Of a stretch of DNA of 64,000 bases, positions 18,174 through 27,079 are shown one piece after another. Position numbers and translations under genes: made by a program. The stretch lies in the NCBI GenBank assembly GCA_002337605.1, contig DDGL01000004.1:57756-121755 (forward strand). The letters are read 5' to 3'. Each line of letters starts with the position of its first letter. Position 1 is the stretch's first letter. Origin of the DNA: Flavobacteriaceae bacterium UBA1903 (GTDB lineage: Bacteria > Bacteroidota > Bacteroidia > Flavobacteriales > Flavobacteriaceae). A model generated the notes under the pieces. It made no database searches. It was not told where the DNA came from and saw nothing but the letters and a program-made list of their open reading frames with translations.

Positions 18174-19631
18174 TTATTGTTTCTCAAAGACCGGGGTTCC
18201 GTTAGAGTCCAGTACTTTGTAAATTCCTTTTCTAGCTCCTTGTAAAATTGGAAGGTAAGATCCATCTTCCTGCAGGTGTTCAAGTAACGCTGTATCCTCA
18301 CTTAAATAACTGAATAAAATTCTAAAAAAGTTGACAGTAGATCTTATTTCTTTGGTTGCTGAAGGAACCCCTTCTGGCCAGTATACTGCGAGGTTTGCAC
18401 CAAACATAGAGTATAATTTATCTCTATTTTCAGTTTTTTGGTATGCCTCATGCATAAATTGTAAGCCCACAAAACCACCGTGATCTGCCAAAATAACAAT
18501 AATTCCCTTGGGGTCTTCTTGTTTGATAAAGGTTACGGCATCAATTACTTTTTTATTTGTTTCCTCCAGCTTTTCAATCCATTTTTGACGCTCCTTTTCA
18601 GGGTCTTCAGCATTTTTTTTATCAACTGCAATGTGGCCTGGCTCAAAAATTTCTACAAAGTAAAAAGCCGGGGTACCGCTGTGTTTTTTTATAAAGGATT
18701 TTAAGGGTGCTACCACATCTTTTTTCTCTTTTAAACCCGTTGTAATGTACCCCACATCCTTGTTTACATAATTACTGTTGTGGTAGCCCATCTTCGGCTT
18801 ATTGGTAAGCAAATAGGGTCTTTCTGCTAAAAAGGTAGTCGTATATCCATTGTTTTTGAAAATAGTGAGCACTGGGTTTTCACCAATAATAATATTTCGT
18901 GCATTTAGCATTTCAGTAAACTTAATAGTCCCTAAATAGTAATGGTGCTTCATGGTAAACAGCGAACTGTTTGAAGTAAGCGTTGAGGCATAATTACTTC
19001 GGAAATTGGGGTAAAATGTAAAATCCTCTTGCTGAAGAAAGTGCTCCAGTTTGTTATCTTTCACCTTGTAAAACCCTTTTTTTAATTCTGAAAAATTAAC
19101 GTACCCATCAGGCTGAATGAGATACACGTTGGGCTTCTTTTTAAATTGCACTTCAGTAATCGCATCGGGTTGTTCTATCCATTCTTTGCTGTATATAAAC
19201 TGGGCATTAATCTCGGGGATTAAATAAAAACAAGCTACTACTGCCAGCAACAACTGGAATACAACTACTTTTAGGAAATACCTGTGGAAGAAGAAAGCGT
19301 AAAATAGGGACACAACACCAATCCCAACCACCATCCAAATCTGAAACCCTGCATACAAAGCGGTTTTTATAAAAAACAGGAAAACAAAAAGGTTTAAAAA
19401 CGGTAACACAAATTTTTCAAATTTTTGAAGGAGAGTACTGCTTGAAATAACTTTCAATACAGAAAAAATTACTACGGGTGCCCCTAGAAAAACACTTATA
19501 AAATAGGCTACATGGCTCCACGAATTTACAAGCGTGTAATTGTTTGAAACATAAAAAAGTAGTGGATACAAACCTGCTGCAAGCGCTGCTATGAAAGATA
19601 TATAGAGCGAATGTTTTACAGAGGGTTTCAA
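18174..19631 (-). CDS. Membrane-anchored alkaline-phosphatase-superfamily enzyme, copy E
   Basis: A 485-residue paralogue, first of the array in transcription order. Four N-terminal helices precede PNVYLIQPDGY, NYASTLTSNSSLF, FEPGHIA and LADHGGFVG; the tail is GARKGIYKVLDSNGTPVF. All presumed metal and nucleophile residues are present. It lies 26 bp downstream of the methyltransferase gene and 23 bp upstream of the deleted remnant, so it is part of the operon beginning at 21260. Confidence 0.8.
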   Translation of the reverse strand: MKPSVKHSLYISFIAALAAGLYPLLFYVSNNYTLVNSWSHVAYFISVFLGAPVVIFSVLKVISSSTLLQKFEKFVLPFLNLFVFLFFIKTALYAGFQIWMVVGIGVVSLFYAFFFHRYFLKVVVFQLLLAVVACFYLIPEINAQFIYSKEWIEQPDAITEVQFKKKPNVYLIQPDGYVNFSELKKGFYKVKDNKLEHFLQQEDFTFYPNFRSNYASTLTSNSSLFTMKHHYYLGTIKFTEMLNARNIIIGENPVLTIFKNNGYTTTFLAERPYLLTNKPKMGYHNSNYVNKDVGYITTGLKEKKDVVAPLKSFIKKHSGTPAFYFVEIFEPGHIAVDKKNAEDPEKERQKWIEKLEETNKKVIDAVTFIKQEDPKGIIVILADHGGFVGLQFMHEAYQKTENRDKLYSMFGANLAVYWPEGVPSATKEIRSTVNFFRILFSYLSEDTALLEHLQEDGSYLPILQGARKGIYKVLDSNGTPVFEKQ

Positions 19632-19657
19632 AAAATGTAGTTTAAGTGACTACGCTC

Positions 19658-21061
19658 CTATTTGCGTTTCATCAAATATAAGACGCGTTTGGTTCCGGGT
19701 ACGATTTCCTTTTTTTCAATGGTAAAATACTGACTATAACCTGCTTCAAAACCAGTTTCATTATAAAAATCGAAGTGATTTATAAACTCCCGTTTACGCA
19801 CCAACAAGCTTTCTACCCATGAATCCTCCCGCTTTGGGAATTCAATAATGAGGGTTTCTGAAAATTTTGCAAAAAACTCGGCCGATTTCTCAAAAGGCAC
19901 ATTTCCAGAAAGTGTAATATGGTGAATTAAGGCCAAAGCCATTGTAATATCTGGATTGTAGCCTTTAAGGCGTTCTATTAACGAATTTCTTTCGGTATTA
20001 TTAAAACCTATTCCTGGTGCAGGTTGTAGTACATCGCACACAAAAGGCAACATATTGGTTTCGCTATTTTCCTGTAGTTGGGTGTAGTTATAATCTACTG
20101 CATTGCTATCAATATCTGTAACGATAACGTCTGGCACCTTATCCAGAACCGTTCTGGCAAAGGTTCCATCGTTTCCACCTACGTCGATTAAGCGTTGCGG
20201 ATTAAGTGGTGTTACCCACTCCCGAATGAGTTTCTTTTTGCCTTCAAAAGCTGCAGTTTCGTAATTGGTCTTATCGTAATAATTACCCCACTCGGAGCTT
20301 TCGTTTAACTCTAATTTCTTTATAAAATTGAAAAGACTCTCCAGAATATTGCTCTGTTGTTTTTTTGAAAGCTTGGCAACCTTGGTTTCAGCTTTATAGT
20401 CTTCACTGTGTTTACTTTCCATTTTTGCCAACAGGTGAATGTTGGTGTGAATGGTTGCGCTTAACTTGGTTTTCCCGGGCAACATAGAAGATATCAACTT
20501 TACCGGAATTCCATCAATATGCGTTTGTAGCATTTTAAAGATCTCAGTCCCGTGGTACTTTGCCAACACCAACGGTCCAAAAAAGTGAGTAATAAATTGT
20601 TTGTAAGCGCGCCAGGGAGTTCCTTCTTCATAAAAATCGAAAGACAAAGTGTCTATGAACACAGGTTTCCCTTTATGAAATGTTACATTATAAGCTGAAG
20701 CATCCTTCAAAATAAAACCTTTTGAAAGCGCGTATTTCTGAAGTTTCAACGTATGTAAGGCAGCATGCTTAAATTGCTGAAAACTCCACTCATACGGATT
20801 GGTAATAAAAGGAATATGCTCTGGAGTGATGACAATTTTATCATCGGCTACCGAAGTTTCGGTATGCGGAATAAGCAGTCCTTGTTTGATAAGCGTCTTA
20901 AAAAGACCACTTTCCTTTAACTTATTGTACTGTGGAAAGTATATTGGGTTAATGACACGACGCAAGGTATCCCCATCGTGAAACATATAGCCTGAAGGAT
21001 CTCTGAACGAGGCTTCGTGCTTGCCTGCCGAAGTGGTAGGTGTATTATTTTTTGTGCTCAT
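19658..21061 (-). CDS. NoeA-like SAM methyltransferase with kinase-like N-terminal region
   Basis: A 467-residue protein from the ATG at 21061. A longer frame to 21097 would add 12 residues and overlap the upstream small gene by 53 bp instead of 17, so I prefer 21061. The N-terminal half has LKDASAYNVTF and PVFIDTLSF: Asp, Asn five residues later, and an Asp 12 beyond, the spacing of the catalytic loop and metal site of aminoglycoside/choline-kinase-like folds. The C-terminal half is a SAM domain (RLIDVGGNDGTFA motif I, VIVTDIDSNAV motif II). The substrate is unknown; an envelope glycan or lipid is likely from context. Confidence 0.75.
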   Translation of the reverse strand: MSTKNNTPTTSAGKHEASFRDPSGYMFHDGDTLRRVINPIYFPQYNKLKESGLFKTLIKQGLLIPHTETSVADDKIVITPEHIPFITNPYEWSFQQFKHAALHTLKLQKYALSKGFILKDASAYNVTFHKGKPVFIDTLSFDFYEEGTPWRAYKQFITHFFGPLVLAKYHGTEIFKMLQTHIDGIPVKLISSMLPGKTKLSATIHTNIHLLAKMESKHSEDYKAETKVAKLSKKQQSNILESLFNFIKKLELNESSEWGNYYDKTNYETAAFEGKKKLIREWVTPLNPQRLIDVGGNDGTFARTVLDKVPDVIVTDIDSNAVDYNYTQLQENSETNMLPFVCDVLQPAPGIGFNNTERNSLIERLKGYNPDITMALALIHHITLSGNVPFEKSAEFFAKFSETLIIEFPKREDSWVESLLVRKREFINHFDFYNETGFEAGYSQYFTIEKKEIVPGTKRVLYLMKRK

Positions 21062-21260
21062 CGAGATTAATTTCTGAGTCGTCGTTATCTTCGTCAATGT
21101 CTATGGAGTCATAAGCATCGTCATCTTCTTTCAACAAACCGAAAAACGCCTTTACCTTGTACCACGCATTCTTTGAAAACAATAAAACCCCTGCTGCGGC
21201 AGCTACTACTGCCTGCACGATCATCGCTCCTAAACCCGGATCGAAATACAAAAAATTCAT
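21045..21260 (-). CDS. Small DPGxG-type single-pass membrane protein
   Basis: A 71-residue protein: YFDPGLGAMIVQ, one hydrophobic helix (residues 10-30), a KNAWYKVKAFFG basic amphipathic stretch, then a very acidic tail rich in Asp and Glu. I recall small proteins with a DPGxG start beside envelope transferase genes in many bacteria, but know no assigned function. It is the first gene of the operon that includes the methyltransferase and the phosphatase-superfamily array, overlapping the former by 17 bp, which suggests coupled translation and a shared envelope role. Confidence 0.75.
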   Translation of the reverse strand: MNFLYFDPGLGAMIVQAVVAAAAGVLLFSKNAWYKVKAFFGLLKEDDDAYDSIDIDEDNDDSEINLDEHKK

Positions 21261-21365
21261 ATAAAATATTTTTAAGAAACGTTGCCGTTACAATTTGGTA
21301 ACAAATAAACGAAAAAAAGAGCCAAAATATTGAATTTTAGCTCCTAATTCTTACTACAATTCCAA

Positions 21366-23159
21366 TTAAAGTTTGTTACGTTTTCTATCTACTTCTTTCA
21401 AGTAAACTTTCCGCAATCTAAGATGGTTGGGCGTTACCTCAACATATTCATCTTTCTGTATATATTCTAGTGCTTCTTCCAGTGAAAACTTGATAGCAGG
21501 GACAATTTTTGCTTTGTCATCTGCTCCTGAAGAACGTACGTTACTCAATTTCTTGGTTTTGGTAATATTCACCACCATATCGTCCTGGCGTGTGTTTTCA
21601 CCAATTACCTGGCCTTCGTAAATATCCTCTCCCGGATCTACAAAGAAACGTCCACGATCCTGTAATTTATCGATAGAATAAGGAATAGCAGAACCATTCT
21701 CCATAGAAACCAAACTACCGTTTTGACGCTCTGGAATACCTCCTTTTAAGGGTTGGTATTCTAAGAAACGGTGCGTCATAATTGCTTCCCCAGCCGTAGC
21801 CGTTAGCAATTGATTACGCAACCCGATGATTCCGCGGGAAGGAACGATGAATTTACAAATCATACGCTCTCCCTTAGCTTCCATACTGGTCATCTCCCCT
21901 TTTCTAATGGTCACCATATCGATGGCACGACCACTTACGTGTTCAGGAAGGTCGATGGTTAATTCTTCAACAGGCTCACATTTTACACCATCAATTTCTT
22001 TAATAATTACCTGAGGTTGTCCAATTTGAAGCTCGTATCCCTCACGACGCATGGTTTCAATTAAAACCGAAAGGTGCAATACCCCACGACCAAACACCAT
22101 AAATTTATCTGCACTACCCGTGTCTTCTACACGAAGTGCTAAGTTTTTCTCTAATTCTTTTGCTAAACGGTCCTTGATATGACGCGACGTCACAAACTTT
22201 CCATCTTTTCCGAAGAAAGGAGAATCGTTAATCGTGAATAACATACTCATTGTTGGCTCATCGATAGCAATGGTTTTTAACGCTTCCGGGTTTTCGAAAT
22301 CTGCAACGGTATCGCCAATTTCAAATCCTTCAATACCTACCAGGGCACATATATCGCCAGCCTGTACTTCTTCCACCTTCATTCTCCCCAGACCTTCAAA
22401 AGTATGTACTTCTTTTACACGTGATTTTTTAATGGTTCCATCTCTTTTTACCAAAGAAATAGGCATATTCTCCTTAATGTTACCGCGCAACAAACGCCCA
22501 ATAGCTATACGTCCTGTAAAGCTTGAATAGTCCAAAGAAGTGATCAACATTTGTGTAGTTCCTTCTTCAATTTTCGGGGCTGGAATGTGCTCCAACACCA
22601 TATCTAAAAGGGGTTCAATGTTGTCTGTCTCATCTTTCCAGTCGTCGCTCATCCAGTTGTTTTTGGCTGACCCGTATACAGTTGGGAAATCCAGCTGCCA
22701 TTCTTCGGCACCCAGCTCGAACATAAGATCGAAAACAGCTTCGTGTACTTCGTCTGGAGTACAGTTTTCTTTATCTACTTTATTTACAACCACACAAGGC
22801 TTTAACCCAAGGTCGATTGCTTTTTGTAATACGAAGCGGGTTTGTGGCATAGGTCCTTCAAAAGCATCTACTAACAATAACACTCCGTCTGCCATATTCA
22901 ATACACGCTCTACTTCTCCACCAAAATCGGCGTGACCAGGGGTATCAATAATATTAATCTTTGTCCCTTTATAGGTTACCGATACGTTTTTTGAAGTAAT
23001 GGTAATACCACGTTCACGTTCCAGATCGTTATTATCCAGGATAAGTTCCCCTGTTTTTTCGTTTTCACGAAACAGGCTACAGTGGTGCATAATTTTATCT
23101 ACCAGGGTTGTTTTACCGTGGTCAACGTGTGCTATAATAGCAATGTTTTTTATTTCCAT
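21366..23159 (-). CDS. typA: Ribosome-associated GTPase TypA/BipA
   Basis: A 597-residue translational GTPase. IAHVDHGKTT (G1), DTPGHADFGGEVERV (G3) and NKVD (G4) are intact, followed by the EF-G-like domains and the TypA-specific C-terminus (PLKGGIPERQNGSLVS onward). TypA assists 50S assembly and translation at low temperature or under stress. It is transcribed alone. A CCCG/CGGG hairpin lies immediately before its start codon, matching one in front of the gene at 54325-55026. The next ORF downstream starts a separate operon. Confidence 0.97.
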   Translation of the reverse strand: MEIKNIAIIAHVDHGKTTLVDKIMHHCSLFRENEKTGELILDNNDLERERGITITSKNVSVTYKGTKINIIDTPGHADFGGEVERVLNMADGVLLLVDAFEGPMPQTRFVLQKAIDLGLKPCVVVNKVDKENCTPDEVHEAVFDLMFELGAEEWQLDFPTVYGSAKNNWMSDDWKDETDNIEPLLDMVLEHIPAPKIEEGTTQMLITSLDYSSFTGRIAIGRLLRGNIKENMPISLVKRDGTIKKSRVKEVHTFEGLGRMKVEEVQAGDICALVGIEGFEIGDTVADFENPEALKTIAIDEPTMSMLFTINDSPFFGKDGKFVTSRHIKDRLAKELEKNLALRVEDTGSADKFMVFGRGVLHLSVLIETMRREGYELQIGQPQVIIKEIDGVKCEPVEELTIDLPEHVSGRAIDMVTIRKGEMTSMEAKGERMICKFIVPSRGIIGLRNQLLTATAGEAIMTHRFLEYQPLKGGIPERQNGSLVSMENGSAIPYSIDKLQDRGRFFVDPGEDIYEGQVIGENTRQDDMVVNITKTKKLSNVRSSGADDKAKIVPAIKFSLEEALEYIQKDEYVEVTPNHLRLRKVYLKEVDRKRNKL

Positions 23160-23196
23160 TTTTAACGCCCGAATAAACGGGTGACTTTTAATTAAT
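23157..23196 (-). promoter_or_regulatory. Pre-start hairpin element upstream of typA
   Basis: On the minus strand the sequence is TCACCCG-TTTATT-CGGGCGTTAAAA followed directly by the ATG. The CCCG (23181-23178) and CGGG (23171-23168) arms pair around a 6-nt loop that ends about 8 nt before the start codon. The same layout and flanking bases occur before the thioredoxin-like gene at 55026. Placement suggests a translational control or ribosome-standby element; function is inferred. Confidence 0.55.
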
Positions 23197-23230
23197 AGCT
23201 AGAACTATCTTCGCCCTTTTTTAGGCGGTG

Positions 23231-23238
23231 CAAAAGTA
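23231..23238 (-). promoter_or_regulatory. Probable -7 promoter box (TACTTTTG) of typA
   Basis: A full match to TAnnTTTG on the minus strand about 72 bp upstream of the typA start. It would give a leader of about 65 nt that contains the pre-start hairpin. No -33 TTG at standard spacing was seen. Confidence 0.45.
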
Positions 23239-23348
23239 CAGTTAATTAATGAATTTAGAGTTAATTATACCATTTGTTTTATGACCAAAAAACACAGCCT
23301 ATAAATTTGTATCTTTAGGGCACTGCATCCCCTATTTTAAAATTTCTT

Positions 23349-24761
23349 ATGAAAACACCCTTACTTTTATGCATTGCTTTCTTAAGCGTACTCTCCTTAA
23401 AGGCTCAGTTTGGTCCGGAGCAATTAATTTCTCTTGACCATGAGAATGCTTCTATAGCGATACCACACGATTTGGATAACGATGGTTTTGTTGATATCAT
23501 TTCAGGAGCTTTTGGAGGTAAAATTGTCTGGCATAGAAACTTAGATGGAAATGGAACTTTTGGTAATGAGCAGCTAATCACATCAGGGGCTATTGCTTTG
23601 GAAGATATGCAACTTGCAGATTTTGACGGCGATACCGATATGGATATAATTTATAGAACCAATCTCGACAAAGTTGCCTGGTTAGAAAATGAAGATGGAA
23701 TGGGAGGTTTTGGCACGGAAAAACTCATAGTACAAAATGAATACCCCTATAACATACGAGTGGGTGATCTTGATGGAGATGGTGATATAGATGTGTTAGC
23801 AGTACATAACTCTAATTCCTTCCAGGAACAGCTAGTCTGGTATGAGAACATGGATGGAGCAGGAACTTTTAGCGCCGAAAAATTTATAGCATTAGACACA
23901 TTTAACCGTTTTGGAATTACAGTTAACGATCTGGATGAGGATGGTGATAAAGATATTATTGCTGCTACCTGGGATTTAGCTCCTAGTAAAATCAAGCTCT
24001 ATAAAAATGATGGAAATGGAAATTTTGAAACAGTAGAAACTCTATATGAATTTGATAGTCTTATTTCAGACAGTTACAAAATTAATGACTTAATAGTTAC
24101 CGACATAAACAACGATGGAACTAAAGATTTCTTAATTACCACAGATCATGATGAGGCCTTGAACTATGTTGGTTGGTTGAGAGGAGTTGAAGGCTCCTTA
24201 ACCTTCAATGATCCTGTAAGGGCTTATGTCTACAACGACCCCTTATACCTATATCATATGGAACATATGGATTTAGATAATGACGGCGATCAGGATTTAC
24301 TTTTAGGGTTTGCAACCGCGACCAATTATGGTAATTTCAGTTATTTAATTAATGGTGGAAGCGGTAATTATAGCAACCCGGTTATTGCTAGTGAAGATAT
24401 TGAGAGAACCAGCCACGTTACAGGTGCAGATATCGATAATGACAATGATATAGATGCAATTGTGTGTTCTTCCTTTGGGCAAAGATTGGCCTGGTATCCC
24501 AATAACGGAAACTTACTTAACATAAACGAAAGTGCTAAAAACACCTCAATTCTCTACCCGAACCCTACACATAACAACGTCTATTTCAACACTTCGGAAA
24601 CAATTACATCTGTTCGTATTACTACCATTTCAGGAAAAGTAGTAAAGACTGTAGAGCGTCCATCATTTATCACTATTTCTGAATTATCCAAAGGAATGTA
24701 TTTTTTTACATTAACTTCAGACACCGGAAAAATTTCAGTTGAAAAAATTATTAAAGAATAA
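23349..24761 (+). CDS. FG-GAP/VCBS-repeat secreted protein with T9SS C-terminal domain, copy 1
   Basis: A 470-residue secreted protein. Residues 1-18 are a signal peptide (ending SLKAQ). Residues 20-390 contain repeated calcium-binding loops of the DxDxDGxxD kind (DLDNDGFVD, DLDGDGDID, DLDEDGDKD and others) separated by WY/WL strands, forming a predicted beta-propeller. The last ~75 residues, from LYPNPTHNNVYFNTSE to EKIIKE, are a type A T9SS sorting domain. Probable surface or secreted protein. A near-match promoter TATCTTTA lies at 23310-23317. Confidence 0.9.
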   Translation: MKTPLLLCIAFLSVLSLKAQFGPEQLISLDHENASIAIPHDLDNDGFVDIISGAFGGKIVWHRNLDGNGTFGNEQLITSGAIALEDMQLADFDGDTDMDIIYRTNLDKVAWLENEDGMGGFGTEKLIVQNEYPYNIRVGDLDGDGDIDVLAVHNSNSFQEQLVWYENMDGAGTFSAEKFIALDTFNRFGITVNDLDEDGDKDIIAATWDLAPSKIKLYKNDGNGNFETVETLYEFDSLISDSYKINDLIVTDINNDGTKDFLITTDHDEALNYVGWLRGVEGSLTFNDPVRAYVYNDPLYLYHMEHMDLDNDGDQDLLLGFATATNYGNFSYLINGGSGNYSNPVIASEDIERTSHVTGADIDNDNDIDAIVCSSFGQRLAWYPNNGNLLNINESAKNTSILYPNPTHNNVYFNTSETITSVRITTISGKVVKTVERPSFITISELSKGMYFFTLTSDTGKISVEKIIKE

Positions 24762-24804
24762 TATTGGAATTATAGTACAGCTTGATTTTTTTTAAATTTC
24801 ACTT

Positions 24805-26196
24805 ATGAAAAACACACTTCTATTATTTACTGCTCTCCTAAGCTTTATTTCTTTGAAAGCGCAATTTGGCTCACAGCAAATTATTTCAACCGAAACAGAT
24901 AAAGCATATCTATCTATTCCTGTAGACATTGACAACGACGGGTTTATAGATGTGCTCTCGGCACAAGCCGAAAACCATGTGCTGGTATGGTTTAAAAACC
25001 TGAATGGGTTAGGTAGTTTTGGACCTAAAACTGTAATTTCAACAGATCCTGCTTTGTATTTAAGTGTTGATTATGTAGACATAGACACTGATGGGGATAA
25101 GGACATATTATTCATTGAGAACAATCCAAGGCAAATCAGGTGGATTGAACATTTAGACGGGCAAGGAACCTTTGGAGAGGAACATCTTATAGCTAGTATA
25201 GAATATATAAAATCGATCCGTACACTAGATTTTGATAATGATGGCGATTTAGATATTATAAGCACTATTACAAACACTTTTTCTGATGGAATTGTTTGGT
25301 TTGAAAACGAAAACAGTTTGGGTACTTTTGGAGGACCACAATTGCTTATCAATGGAAACACAGGATTTTACCCACCTATTCTTGAAGACATAGACAACGA
25401 TGGCGATATAGATATCCTGACATCTCTTGAGAGTTATAACCCATCCACTATTGTTTGGTTTGAAAATAATGGAGATCTATCCTTTTCACTTGAGCATGAA
25501 ATACTCCAGTTTAATTTTATTATTTCAGATTGGACCAGCGTTGTGGACCTTAAGTATGTTGATATAGATACGGACGGATTAAAAGATATATTTTTTGAAA
25601 CTTACCAAGAGGATAATGGATCATCTTCGGGCTGGTTAAAGAATATAAATAATACAGGAACCTTTGAGGAGGGAAGTAACATAATTCATCATGTAGGAAG
25701 TCGGAAGTTTTACGATTTAGATGATGATGGCGACCTAGACATGCTACTTTTGAATCGTAACGTAAACACTATTTCCTGGATAGAAAACTCTAACGGACTT
25801 GGCGTATTTAATCCAATAAGAGTTATTACCACCGAAATTGATTTCCCCAGAGACACTCAGGCTGCCGATATAGACGGCGATGGACTGCTGGATGTAGTAT
25901 CTGCATCGCTGGGGGACGATAAAGTTGCCTGGTATAAAAATTCAGGCATATTAGGTGTGGAAGAAAGTAAACTTAAACAGGTACTCCTATATCCAAATCC
26001 AACTAACGGCACCCTATATCTCAATACTTCAGAAACAATTGTACAGGCTAAGATTACCAGCATTTCTGGAAAACTAATTAAAACTATAGATAGTCCGTCA
26101 TTTATTGACCTCAAAGAACTTTCCAGTGGAATTTACTTTGTAACGTTAACTTCAGACAACGATCACATTTCAGTAGAAAAAATTATAAAAAAATAA
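24805..26196 (+). CDS. FG-GAP/VCBS-repeat secreted protein with T9SS C-terminal domain, copy 2
   Basis: A 463-residue tandem paralogue of the preceding gene: the same signal peptide layout (LLSFISLKAQFG), the same propeller with DIDNDGFID, DFDNDGDLD, DIDNDGDID and DIDGDGLLD loops, and a nearly identical T9SS tail (LYPNPTNGTLYLNTSE to EKIIKK). The 43-bp gap suggests co-transcription or a recent tandem duplication. Ligand unknown. Its 3' end is 9 bp from the convergent membrane protein gene. Confidence 0.9.
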   Translation: MKNTLLLFTALLSFISLKAQFGSQQIISTETDKAYLSIPVDIDNDGFIDVLSAQAENHVLVWFKNLNGLGSFGPKTVISTDPALYLSVDYVDIDTDGDKDILFIENNPRQIRWIEHLDGQGTFGEEHLIASIEYIKSIRTLDFDNDGDLDIISTITNTFSDGIVWFENENSLGTFGGPQLLINGNTGFYPPILEDIDNDGDIDILTSLESYNPSTIVWFENNGDLSFSLEHEILQFNFIISDWTSVVDLKYVDIDTDGLKDIFFETYQEDNGSSSGWLKNINNTGTFEEGSNIIHHVGSRKFYDLDDDGDLDMLLLNRNVNTISWIENSNGLGVFNPIRVITTEIDFPRDTQAADIDGDGLLDVVSASLGDDKVAWYKNSGILGVEESKLKQVLLYPNPTNGTLYLNTSETIVQAKITSISGKLIKTIDSPSFIDLKELSSGIYFVTLTSDNDHISVEKIIKK

Positions 26197-26205
26197 AGAG
26201 CTTCT

Positions 26206-26937
26206 TTATACCTTTAGTCCACTATCGCTCAACTCACTAATAACATCTGCCTCTGGTTGAAAGTTAATGGTATAGTGTACCAAATAGGAAGCTGCTATGA
26301 GGTAGAATGTTCTTTCTGCATAGAAAGCGGGTTCATAGCCAAAGAAATACGCTGCCAGGCCTCCTAAGTCTGAAAATATAAACGCCAACACACATAGCAA
26401 TAAATGCAACGACTGCGTTCCTTCAAAGGATTCGTTGTATAAAAAGGCAAACAGCGCCATAAACAACATAACGGCACTTTGTGTAAAGAATAAAATAAGC
26501 TGTGCATCATTATCCAGAGAGGCAATGATGATATCTGACAAGTAAAAGACATTGAAGATATTTAAAACAATAATAACAAGCCCAAAAATAATTATCGTCC
26601 TGCTAAATCGAACCATCGGCAATCGTTTGAACGTGAACAAACAAATACCTGTATACACCAGAACCGTACAGAGTAATGAAGCAGTCTTAAACACTGGTAT
26701 TTCATAAAACAGGACCGCGATATCTCTAACCAGCAAAAAACTAAGCCCAAGTACGAGTAAGTTTTTTTTAAATCCACTTTTAACTAACAAATAGCCAATA
26801 AGCGTTATACAAGAACCTAACCTGATGGCTCTAGACACTTCTATATCAAAAAAATATATGACTGCTAGATTAACCAGAATCAGCAAAATTCCTAGATGTA
26901 GCAACCCCAAATTGCCAGCAAATGTTGTTTTCCCCAT
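26206..26937 (-). CDS. Polytopic membrane protein, possibly YhhN/lysoplasmalogenase-like
   Basis: A 243-residue protein with about eight hydrophobic helices and very short loops. The segment ending LCVLAFIFSDLGGLAAYFFG and the final YLIAASYLVHY helix resemble the YhhN (TMEM86) family, whose characterised members cleave lysoplasmalogen, but the resemblance is judged by eye and weak. It is a single gene convergent with the FG-GAP gene and divergent from kdsA. Other polytopic families are not excluded. Confidence 0.55.
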   Translation of the reverse strand: MGKTTFAGNLGLLHLGILLILVNLAVIYFFDIEVSRAIRLGSCITLIGYLLVKSGFKKNLLVLGLSFLLVRDIAVLFYEIPVFKTASLLCTVLVYTGICLFTFKRLPMVRFSRTIIIFGLVIIVLNIFNVFYLSDIIIASLDNDAQLILFFTQSAVMLFMALFAFLYNESFEGTQSLHLLLCVLAFIFSDLGGLAAYFFGYEPAFYAERTFYLIAASYLVHYTINFQPEADVISELSDSGLKV

Positions 26938-27048
26938 GATGCTTTTAGTATGCTTAGTATGACAAGGTTACGAAATTTCCCACAAAATCGACACCTTTTG
27001 TAACATTAATAATTACGTAAGGTTTTAAACTTCGGTTTTAATATTGCG

Positions 27049-27056
27049 TATCTTTG
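27049..27056 (+). promoter_or_regulatory. Probable -7 promoter box (TATCTTTG) of kdsA
   Basis: A full match to TAnnTTTG located 23 bp upstream of the kdsA ATG. A -33 TTG is not obvious at 17-23 bp spacing. Confidence 0.5.
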
Positions 27057-27079
27057 TGCCCTAAAAGCTTGATCTTACT

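Noticed and set aside
22540..22935. 131-codon plus-strand ORF
   Set aside because: Antisense to the highly conserved GTPase domain of typA.
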